Shown one piece after another: positions 1 to 5,146 of a stretch of 5,146 bases of DNA (its first letter is position 1; the number at the start of each line of letters is the position of its first letter). The stretch comes from Moraxellaceae bacterium (GTDB lineage Bacteria; Pseudomonadota; Gammaproteobacteria; Pseudomonadales; Ketobacteraceae). Below the pieces are notes generated by a model. The model did no database searches, was not told the DNA's origin, and worked only from the letters and a program-made list of their open reading frames with translations. The stretch lies in contig NVVG01000301.1 of assembly GCA_002402125.1 (NCBI GenBank), positions 1 to 5,146 of the forward strand, given 5' to 3'. The position numbers were made by a program, and so were the translations under genes.

Positions 1-2256
1 CTCGTCGAGAATCTACAGGATTATATTAAGGCCAAAAATAGCGTATTAAAAGCCGAAGGCATCGAGCTTTTCTTGATGGACGATCAAACGGTCCCCACGC
101 GAAATGCTATCGAAGTAATGCAAAATAATGCGTTATTAGGCTTGTTTCTAGTGATTGTTGTTTGTTGGATCTTTTTAGGCACCCGTATTGCCGTTATGGT
201 GGGGTTAGGTTTGCCGTTTTCTTTAGCGGCAACGTTTTGGCTGTTACATGGCATTGGCATGACGCTAAACCTGTCGGTGTTATTAGGCGTTGTTATGGCG
301 CTCGGTATGTTAGTGGACGATGCGGTTGTGGTAGTAGAAACCATTTATTACCGCACTCAACGCGGTGCGACTGCGCTTGAGGGTGCCATCGGCGCGTTAA
401 AGGAAGTGTTTAAACCGGTAACGGCATCAGTGTTGACGACCATGGCGGCTTTTTTACCACTAATGCTGTTGCCCGGTATCGTCGGTAAATTTATGTTTGT
501 GATTCCATTGGTGGTGACGGTGGCATTGGCCCTGAGTTTGTTTGAGGCTTATTGGATGCTACCCAGTCATTTGGTGTGGCTAGAAGGTAAGTATGGGCCG
601 TTGAGAGGTGATGATATTAAAGACGGTAAGCAGCATTGGCGCACACGCTTTACGCATTCTATTCGGTTGAAATATTCACAAGCGTTGATTTGGTCATTCC
701 GTAAACCCAAGCGAGTGTTGGCGGCATCGGTATTATTGTTCTTGGTGGCAATTAGTGTCATCAACCTTGGTTTAGTGAGGGTGCAATTTTTTGCCTTTGA
801 TACTATTCGACTGTTCTATGTGCAGATTGAGATGCCTGCGGCGGCTACCATTGAAGATACCCTAGAGACGACCGAGCGTGCGGCTGCGAGGGCGAGCAAA
901 TATTTGTTGCCAGGTGAGGCGCGAGCGGTGACCTCGACAGCAGGTTTGAAGTTTACTAACGAAGAACCTGTGAATGGTGATCAATATGGTCAGGTGATTA
1001 TTTCGCTTAATCCTAAAGTAGGGGACATGAGAACGGTCCACGAGATTATTGATGCAATGCGTAAAGACGTGTTGGCTACCCCTGGGCGGGGTGAAATTAG
1101 CTTTATGTCGATTGACGGTGGACCGCCAAAAGCTAGCCCTATTCGCCTGCGGGTGATGGGTGACGATTATCAAGATATACGCCGGGTTGCGGACCGATTA
1201 ATGGACATAGTGAAAGACATTCCGGGTACCAAGGATGTTATCGATGATGATATTCTCGGCCGACCGCAGCTAACCTTGACGTTAAATCGAGAGGCGGTAA
1301 GGGAGTCTGGTCTGTCACCGGCTTTTGTCGCTCGGATTATACGCCTTTATGTGGATGGCGAGGTGATTGCCAGCATAAGGGATAGCGGAGAAAAGGTTGA
1401 AGTTATTGTTAAGGCCAAGCATGACGATATGAGGGATATCACCGAAATATTGGATATTCCTATCTCGTTGCCACGGGGTGGATCCACAACACTTGGCAAT
1501 TTGGTGGATTATGAAACCTCCATCGGAAAAGGCGTGATTCGACATTATAAGTTTCGTCTAGCCATTACCGTTGAGGCTGATCTGGATAAAGAAATAATCG
1601 ACACCATTGAAGCAAACCAGTTACTCATTGCCGCTTGGGATGAGATCAAGGCAGAGCATAGTACCGTGTTCTTGGATTTTTCCGGGGAGTGGGATGATAT
1701 TCAGGAAAGTTTGGACGGTATGTTGATGCTGTTCTTGTTGGGATTAGGCCTGATGTATCTGATCATGGCTACGCAATTTCAGAGTTACTCACAACCGGTA
1801 ATTGTGTTGGTTACTATGCCGTTGGCCTTTACTGGTGTGACGTTTGGTTTGTTTGTTACCAATAACCCTCTTAGCATGTTTACCATGTATGGGGTGGTGG
1901 CGCTAACAGGTATCGCCGTAAATTCTGCGATCGTACTAATGGATGCGACTAATCGGCGATTTGACGCTGGTATGTCTGCATTGCATGCGTCTTTGTATGC
2001 GGCAAGACGTCGAGTGATTCCAATTATTATTACTAGTACCACAACGATTGCGGGTCTATTCTCGTTGGCAGTGGGTTTAGGTGGTAAGTCGATTATGTGG
2101 GGGGCGATGGCAACCAGTATTGTGTCAGGTATATTCTTTGCCACCTCAATGTCTCTATTTGTTGTGCCCATATTGATTTGCATGTCGATGCGTAGAAAGC
2201 AGCGACTTGCGCATAAAGCGGTTATGCTGGAGCAAAAATACAGTGCCAACGCTTAA
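1..2256 (+). CDS. RND-family efflux transporter permease, C-terminal part (5' end outside window)
   Basis: The frame is open from base 1 to the TAA at 2254-2256, giving 751 residues. The TTG at 73 and ATG at 76 lie inside the conserved protein and are not the start. RND pumps are inner-membrane proton antiporters of roughly 1000-1050 residues, so about 300 (TM1 and most of the first porter domain) lie upstream. Visible in order: TM2 (~43-62), TM3 (~63-84), TM4 (~91-114) with the proton-relay pair D106-D107 in GMLVDDAVVVVET, TM5 (~138-158), TM6 (~166-189), TM7 (~237-259), a periplasmic porter domain (~260-570), then TM8-TM12 (~572-729) and a basic cytoplasmic tail. The TM10 motif GIAVNSAIVLMD has Asn641 where AcrB has Lys940; Asn is common there in other HAE-1-like pumps. 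The adaptor protein gene expected beside such a pump would be upstream. The next gene, an esterase, converges on it. Family assignment is secure; the substrate is unknown. Confidence 0.96.
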   Translation, partial: LVENLQDYIKAKNSVLKAEGIELFLMDDQTVPTRNAIEVMQNNALLGLFLVIVVCWIFLGTRIAVMVGLGLPFSLAATFWLLHGIGMTLNLSVLLGVVMALGMLVDDAVVVVETIYYRTQRGATALEGAIGALKEVFKPVTASVLTTMAAFLPLMLLPGIVGKFMFVIPLVVTVALALSLFEAYWMLPSHLVWLEGKYGPLRGDDIKDGKQHWRTRFTHSIRLKYSQALIWSFRKPKRVLAASVLLFLVAISVINLGLVRVQFFAFDTIRLFYVQIEMPAAATIEDTLETTERAAARASKYLLPGEARAVTSTAGLKFTNEEPVNGDQYGQVIISLNPKVGDMRTVHEIIDAMRKDVLATPGRGEISFMSIDGGPPKASPIRLRVMGDDYQDIRRVADRLMDIVKDIPGTKDVIDDDILGRPQLTLTLNREAVRESGLSPAFVARIIRLYVDGEVIASIRDSGEKVEVIVKAKHDDMRDITEILDIPISLPRGGSTTLGNLVDYETSIGKGVIRHYKFRLAITVEADLDKEIIDTIEANQLLIAAWDEIKAEHSTVFLDFSGEWDDIQESLDGMLMLFLLGLGLMYLIMATQFQSYSQPVIVLVTMPLAFTGVTFGLFVTNNPLSMFTMYGVVALTGIAVNSAIVLMDATNRRFDAGMSALHASLYAARRRVIPIIITSTTTIAGLFSLAVGLGGKSIMWGAMATSIVSGIFFATSMSLFVVPILICMSMRRKQRLAHKAVMLEQKYSANA

Positions 2257-2280
2257 ATAATAGTGCGAACACATAAGAGC

Positions 2281-2317
2281 AAACTAAGGGTCTAGAGAAA
2301 TCGTGACCCTTAGTTTT
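2281..2317. terminator. Hairpin terminator between convergent genes
   Basis: AAACTAAGGGTC (2281-2292) and GACCCTTAGTTT (2305-2316) are perfect reverse complements, giving a 12-bp stem with a 12-base loop. On the plus strand the right arm runs into TTTT at 2314-2317. On the minus strand the equivalent arm ends in TTT. The hairpin starts 24 bases after the RND stop codon and lies about 50 bases beyond the stop of the convergent esterase. It is therefore placed to act in both directions. The T-tracts are short and partly inside the stem, so how well it terminates, especially on the minus strand, is uncertain. Confidence 0.78.
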
Positions 2318-2367
2318 AACGTGAGGGTGTGTGTTGATGGTTATCGACTCTTAGAAGATTGGCTCTA

Positions 2368-3285
2368 TCATGCCTTGTTGGTTGCAAATTGATTTTGAAT
2401 AAAGGTTGTGATCTCTTGTAAGCCTTTTTTTGCTTCTGGTAAGAAACTGGCAAAAACGGAGAAGGCATGCGGTGTTTGGTGCCAAACATTGTATTCTACA
2501 CTTACCCCTTCCTGGCGGGCTTTTTCCACCACCATCGCCGAGCAATCTAATAAAATTTCCGTGTTACTTACTTGTATCATTAAGGGCGGGAGGCCTTTGA
2601 AACTTCCATAGGCTGGGGAAATCTCAGGGTGTTTTGTGTTGCCGTTGTAATGGCTAGCATGAACCTTGGCTAAAAAACGGATGGCTTTCGGGTGAACGAA
2701 AGGGTCATGTTTAGCATTGCTTAGCATCGATCCTCCATCAGTAGACATGTCGGTAAAAGGAGATAAGCAAAACGCGGCTTTGGGCATCGGTAAATCAAGT
2801 ACCTTTATTTTTTGTAGCGCTAGCAAGGTCAGACCACCTCCGGCCGAATCCCCGCCGAAGATAATATCATTGGGTTTGTAGCCTTGGTTTAGTAACCAAC
2901 GATAACCTTCCACAGCATCGGTTACAGCGCTGCTGACGGGGTTATCTGGGGCGAGTCGGTAACCTAAAGAGAAAACGTTTAACCCCGTGTTTTGAGAAAT
3001 TCTGCTGGTGAAGCCGCGGTGGGTTTGCGGGGAACCAAAAAAATAGCCGCCACCATGGATATAGAAAAGTATTTGTGAGCTATTAGAGGCGCCCGTCGCG
3101 CTGATCCATTCGCCTTTAACTTCAGGTTCGCTTATCGGAGTGATTGTTACAAAATTAGGCGGTGGCAGGTAGGCCACTAGGTACTGTACTAACCGATTAA
3201 GTTTACGCATGGGTATCACACCGGCTAACTGTGTCGGTTTGATAACATACCTGAGGTAGAAATTAAAAAGACGAGTACTCTTCAT
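2368..3285 (-). CDS. Alpha/beta hydrolase, hormone-sensitive-lipase family (bacterial esterase family IV)
   Basis: This is a complete 305-residue protein, a usual length for family IV esterases, which hydrolyse short to medium acyl esters. Visible motifs: a cap-like N-terminal region (~1-60); the oxyanion-hole motif HGGG at 77-80 within YIHGGGYFFG; YRLAP at 109-113; the nucleophile elbow GDSAG with Ser147; LSPFTDMS at 174-181; an acid-residue segment VSNTEILLD at 239-247; and a C-terminal TPHAF with His273. By alignment to the family pattern (D-P-L-x-D), Glu243 takes the place of the usual catalytic Asp, a conservative change. There is no signal peptide, so the enzyme is probably cytoplasmic. 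I chose the ATG at 3285 because it gives the longest frame and keeps the N-terminal helices. No clear Shine-Dalgarno precedes it, and Met26 is an alternative start. It is divergent from the OMPP1 gene and convergent with the RND gene. The natural substrate cannot be told from sequence. Confidence 0.93.
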   Translation of the reverse strand: MKSTRLFNFYLRYVIKPTQLAGVIPMRKLNRLVQYLVAYLPPPNFVTITPISEPEVKGEWISATGASNSSQILFYIHGGGYFFGSPQTHRGFTSRISQNTGLNVFSLGYRLAPDNPVSSAVTDAVEGYRWLLNQGYKPNDIIFGGDSAGGGLTLLALQKIKVLDLPMPKAAFCLSPFTDMSTDGGSMLSNAKHDPFVHPKAIRFLAKVHASHYNGNTKHPEISPAYGSFKGLPPLMIQVSNTEILLDCSAMVVEKARQEGVSVEYNVWHQTPHAFSVFASFLPEAKKGLQEITTFIQNQFATNKA

Positions 3286-3322
3286 CGTAGTCTCATGTAA
3301 TTGATATGTTTGCCAATAATAA

Positions 3323-3344
3323 CAGTGTAATCCTTATTACGCTG
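3323..3344. promoter_or_regulatory. Inverted repeat upstream of the esterase, possible operator
   Basis: GTAAT (3327-3331) and ATTAC (3336-3340) are exact reverse complements around CCTT. The symmetry extends outward to CAG (3323-3325) and CTG (3342-3344) with one T/G mismatch, which would be a wobble pair in RNA. It lies 38-59 bases before the esterase ATG, and a weak candidate -10 (TATTAT, complement of 3316-3321) sits between it and the gene. That is where a repressor or activator site would be expected. It could instead be a short RNA hairpin or chance. Confidence 0.45.
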
Positions 3345-3372
3345 TGGCTTGAATGTTTTGTTTGATTTTATG

Positions 3373-3405
3373 GGACCTTAACCATTTCGATGATGGTTTA
3401 AGGCC
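3373..3405. repeat. Imperfect inverted repeat (hairpin 1 of an abutting pair)
   Basis: CCTTAACCAT (3376-3385) pairs with ATGGTTTAAGG (3393-3403) apart from one extra T in the right arm. The pairing extends to GG (3373-3374) and CC (3404-3405) past an unpaired A at 3375. The loop is 7 bases. No T-tract follows on either strand, so it is not an obvious terminator. It could be an operator or a structured RNA element. Confidence 0.5.
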
Positions 3406-3406
3406 A

Positions 3407-3435
3407 CGTTACTAACGAAAGGTTGTTAGTAAACG
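3407..3435. repeat. Imperfect inverted repeat (hairpin 2 of an abutting pair)
   Basis: CGTTACTAAC (3407-3416) pairs with GTTAGTAAACG (3425-3435), with a single extra A in the right arm and an 8-base loop GAAAGGTT. It starts one base after hairpin 1 ends. Both hairpins carry one surplus base in the right arm. No T-tract follows. The function is unknown. Confidence 0.5.
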
Positions 3436-3480
3436 AGAGGTGCATATTTCAATTGGATATTACAGGGGCGCCCTTTCAAA

Positions 3481-3494
3481 GTTATTGGTATAAC
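3481..3494. promoter_or_regulatory. Dyad GTTAT-N4-ATAAC, copy 1
   Basis: GTTAT (3481-3485), spacer TGGT, ATAAC (3490-3494). This 14-bp dyad recurs with identical arms and a different spacer at 3565-3578. Conserved arms around a variable centre are what a dimeric DNA-binding regulator usually recognises. No regulator gene is in the window to link it to. Confidence 0.35.
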
Positions 3495-3564
3495 GCTTCT
3501 GTTTTTGGAATATAAAGGTGGTCGCTTATATCGCAAATGTCAGGCTTTTGGTTGGACTTTAGCC

Positions 3565-3578
3565 GTTATCCATATAAC
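3565..3578. promoter_or_regulatory. Dyad GTTAT-N4-ATAAC, copy 2
   Basis: GTTAT (3565-3569), spacer CCAT, ATAAC (3574-3578). The arms equal those of copy 1, and the two centres are 84 bp apart, close to eight turns of B-DNA, so both would face the same side of the helix. Its right half overlaps TATAAC (3573-3578), a possible -10 for the downstream OMPP1 gene. A binding role is inferred only from symmetry and repetition. Confidence 0.35.
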
Positions 3579-3733
3579 TAAAAAATCTTAGCAGCTTTAG
3601 TGGAATTATAACGGTTGATGTACAATAATTGCTCTCCAAAAAATGTTCAGTCATAAAAAAAATAACAATTCCTTCGATATATTCTGGTCGCCGGTCTATC
3701 CATTGCAGCATTATGGGAGCCAAATCTAGTACG

Positions 3734-3752
3734 AAGGAGGCAGAGGTTCTCC
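3734..3752 (+). promoter_or_regulatory. Strong Shine-Dalgarno at unusual distance from the OMPP1 start
   Basis: AAGGAGG (3734-3740) is close to a consensus ribosome binding site but lies 21 bases before the nearest in-frame ATG (3762), against the usual 5-10. A weaker AGAGG (3742-3746) has a spacing of 15. GGAG (3736-3739) can pair with CTCC (3749-3752), which would either hide the site or shorten the effective distance to the start. No ATG, GTG or TTG lies at normal spacing; an in-frame ATT at 3753 is 12 bases away but is a very rare start codon. Confidence 0.5.
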
Positions 3753-3761
3753 ATTAATATA

Positions 3762-5146
3762 ATGCAGTTAAGCGCTATCAAATTATTTCGAATGGTCCCT
3801 TCTTTAATGCAAGCTGAAAAATCGTGTGCTTTTCTGTTGCTCATGTTATTACCCGTTGCCAGTCAGGCTGTACTTACCGATAGTTTAACTATCGGCAATG
3901 CAAAAGCATTAGCGTTAGCACATGCGGTCACCGCTGATCCCCCCGGTATAGATTCAATCCATTATAATCCGGCAGGCCTAGCGCGCATAAAAGGCCGTAA
4001 ACAGCAGATTAAAATCCTTGCGGGTAGTTTTGATATTAAATTGGAGTTGGGTGGTTATAACGAAACTAGACAAGCATTGCTTGATATTGCCGCTATAGAA
4101 GCGGATAAGCTGAGTAGTGATGGCATTACTAAAATTATTCCCGAGGAAGAGCAAGAGAGGTGGTTTCATAATGAAGCCTATCAATCCACTAGCAAAACAG
4201 AGGGAGCTGTGGTCGTGTTACCGGGTGTTGGTATGATTGATGTGCCATTGTTGTTAGGTGTGTTAGGTGGTGCATCTTATTCACCGCAAGGAACAAATAT
4301 AACGTTCGGGACAAATGTATATACACCCTTAGCGGCAGGTTTTTATCGTGCAGATGATGATCCAGGCCGCTTCATGGGGCAGCGTTTATCGTTTACATTA
4401 ATCACCTATTTTTCACCTTCGATAGCCGTTCAGCTAACGGACACCTTTGCTTTTGGTGCATCCCTTAATTTTAATTATGCTGGGGTCGGCATGGAGTTGC
4501 CATTTCGTTCTGATCATCTGGGTATTATCGCGTTACCTAATCTTTGCGATTTTGTGACAAACTCAGAGGGTGTTGCAGGAATTCCGATATGTGAGAATTT
4601 ATGGCCCTATGAAGTGATAGGAACATTAGAGTTTGTCGTGGAAAAAGCACTGACTCTGGGTATGAACGTGGGTTTTCTTTGGGATGTCAAACCTTGGTTA
4701 ACCTTAGGTGTGGTCTATCAGTCACCGGTATCAATGGATATGAAGGGAGACTTTAAGTGGGTTAATAGTGATATGTGGTTGGATTTTCTGGGTAGCCTTA
4801 CTACCCAGCAATTTATTGAAAATGGGTTGGATCTGATCGGTATTGAAGGTCAGGAAGTCGTTGAAGGTAAGGCCTATTTAGATATGACAATGCCCGACCA
4901 TTTTGCGATTGGTATGAGTTTACAGCTAAGTACACGCTTCAAGCTTAATATGGATTACAAATTTACTCGCTGGTCTGAATGGGAAGCTATACCAATAACG
5001 TTTTCGCAACCTATCGATCTGCTCGCCATTGCAAAACTAGTGCAACCAAAATTAGCGGGTCCAAATTACGTTACTTTTCCATTGGGCATGAAGGATACTT
5101 GGAATTTAGCGGTAGGACTTGAATACCAATACAATGATCGATTGGC
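3762..5146 (+). CDS. OMPP1/FadL/TodX-family outer membrane transport protein (3' end outside window)
   Basis: The frame runs without a stop from the ATG at 3762 to the window end (461 codons). FadL-type proteins are beta-barrels, usually 420-480 residues, that pass long-chain fatty acids or other hydrophobic compounds across the outer membrane. The N-terminus has basic residues, a hydrophobic stretch (~C23-A33) and a likely signal cleavage after SQA (residue 36). The hatch-type motif NPAGL (69-73) within IHYNPAGLAR is the best family marker. Alternating-residue strands follow, with typical segments VVYQSPVSMDMKGDF, MPDHFAIGMSL, MDYKFTRWSEWE and DTWNLAVGLEYQYND. Cys262 and Cys277 could form a disulfide in a loop. 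I chose 3762 because it is the first in-frame ATG after the only strong ribosome binding site. ATG 3792 and ATG 3807 are alternatives, and 3807 would leave a compact 21-residue signal peptide. It is divergent from the esterase. Substrate unknown. Confidence 0.9.
   Translation, partial: MQLSAIKLFRMVPSLMQAEKSCAFLLLMLLPVASQAVLTDSLTIGNAKALALAHAVTADPPGIDSIHYNPAGLARIKGRKQQIKILAGSFDIKLELGGYNETRQALLDIAAIEADKLSSDGITKIIPEEEQERWFHNEAYQSTSKTEGAVVVLPGVGMIDVPLLLGVLGGASYSPQGTNITFGTNVYTPLAAGFYRADDDPGRFMGQRLSFTLITYFSPSIAVQLTDTFAFGASLNFNYAGVGMELPFRSDHLGIIALPNLCDFVTNSEGVAGIPICENLWPYEVIGTLEFVVEKALTLGMNVGFLWDVKPWLTLGVVYQSPVSMDMKGDFKWVNSDMWLDFLGSLTTQQFIENGLDLIGIEGQEVVEGKAYLDMTMPDHFAIGMSLQLSTRFKLNMDYKFTRWSEWEAIPITFSQPIDLLAIAKLVQPKLAGPNYVTFPLGMKDTWNLAVGLEYQYNDRL
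3877..3895. repeat. 19-bp palindrome inside the start of the OMPP1 gene
   Basis: CCGATAGTT (3877-3885) and AACTATCGG (3887-3895) are perfect reverse complements around a single T. It covers the codons just after the predicted signal-peptide cleavage site. In mRNA it could form a 7-bp stem with a 5-base loop. As DNA it resembles a dimeric regulator site. It may also be a coincidence of codons. Confidence 0.55.

Larger units (their letters stand above)
3286..3761. other. Divergent intergenic region, no convincing gene
   Basis: These 476 bases separate the minus-strand esterase from the plus-strand OMPP1 gene and should hold both promoters. The stretch is AT-rich and contains several inverted repeats, listed separately. 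I found no confident sigma-70 promoter. On the plus strand TACAAT (3621-3626) is a fair -10 without a matching -35, and TTGGAC (3552-3557) with TATAAC (3573-3578) has only a 15-base spacer. On the minus strand TATTAT (complement of 3316-3321) is a fair -10 without a good -35. A run of eight A occurs at 3655-3662. Short frames such as 3353-3415, 3538-3582 and 3643-3729 have no convincing ribosome binding site. A small RNA or a structured 5' leader cannot be excluded. Confidence 0.7.

Noticed and set aside
1785..2249. A 154-codon minus-strand frame under the pump gene.
   Set aside because: It lies entirely antisense to the conserved transmembrane half of the RND protein and encodes nothing family-like. 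It is a shadow frame.
73..2256. TTG at 73 or ATG at 76 as the start of the pump gene.
   Set aside because: The frame is open to base 1 and the upstream 24 codons continue the porter domain before TM2. A start here would remove about a third of the family's fold. The gene is cut by the window edge, not truncated.
2333..2348. A second small inverted repeat, GTTGAT/ATCGAC, beside the terminator.
   Set aside because: It has only six bases per arm with one mismatch and no T-tract. The 12-bp hairpin nearby explains termination better.
3353..3415. A 20-codon plus-strand frame in the intergenic region.
   Set aside because: There is no ribosome binding site, and it runs through the hairpins. It is within what chance gives.
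3466..3473. The self-complementary 8-mer GGGCGCCC.
   Set aside because: It is short, has no flanking symmetry, and is expected by chance at this scale.
3552..3578. TTGGAC and TATAAC as a sigma-70 promoter for the OMPP1 gene.
   Set aside because: The 15-base spacer is short and the -35 matches only half of the consensus. It is kept as a possibility in the intergenic entry but not called.
3643..3729. A 28-codon plus-strand frame ending 32 bases before the OMPP1 start, considered as a leader peptide.
   Set aside because: No ribosome binding site precedes its ATG, and there is no run of regulatory codons. The position is suggestive but not enough.
3647..3844. A 65-codon minus-strand frame over the OMPP1 start.
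   Set aside because: It overlaps the ribosome binding site and signal peptide of the OMPP1 gene, has no recognisable domain and no clear ribosome binding site on its strand.

Overview
The window comes from a bacterial chromosome with moderate base composition and a more AT-rich intergenic stretch. The three genes are typical of Gram-negative bacteria: an inner-membrane RND pump, a cytoplasmic family IV esterase and an outer-membrane FadL/OMPP1-type channel. A gammaproteobacterium, plausibly marine, fits the protein flavour. That placement is an inference from the look of the proteins; no rRNA or other taxonomic marker is present.

Layout: (1) 1-2256, plus strand, is the C-terminal 751 residues of an RND efflux permease whose N-terminus lies upstream of the window. 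(2) 2257-2367 is a short convergent gap with a strong 12-bp hairpin that probably ends transcription from both sides. (3) 2368-3285, minus strand, is a complete 305-residue alpha/beta hydrolase of the hormone-sensitive-lipase family. (4) 3286-3761 is a 476-bp divergent intergenic region with no convincing gene. It is rich in inverted repeats: one dyad close to the esterase start, two abutting bulged hairpins, and two copies of GTTAT-N4-ATAAC spaced 84 bp apart. (5) 3762-5146, plus strand, is an OMPP1/FadL/TodX-family outer membrane protein with a signal peptide, cut by the window end.

Taken together, the locus could handle a hydrophobic or ester-containing compound: uptake across the outer membrane by the FadL-like channel, hydrolysis in the cytoplasm by the esterase, and export of toxic molecules by the RND pump. 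This is inference from gene families and neighbourhood only; no substrate can be read from the sequence. The part most worth a second look is the intergenic region, which may hold operators for a shared regulator. I see no mobile element, CRISPR array, tRNA or rRNA, and no clear evidence of an undescribed system.
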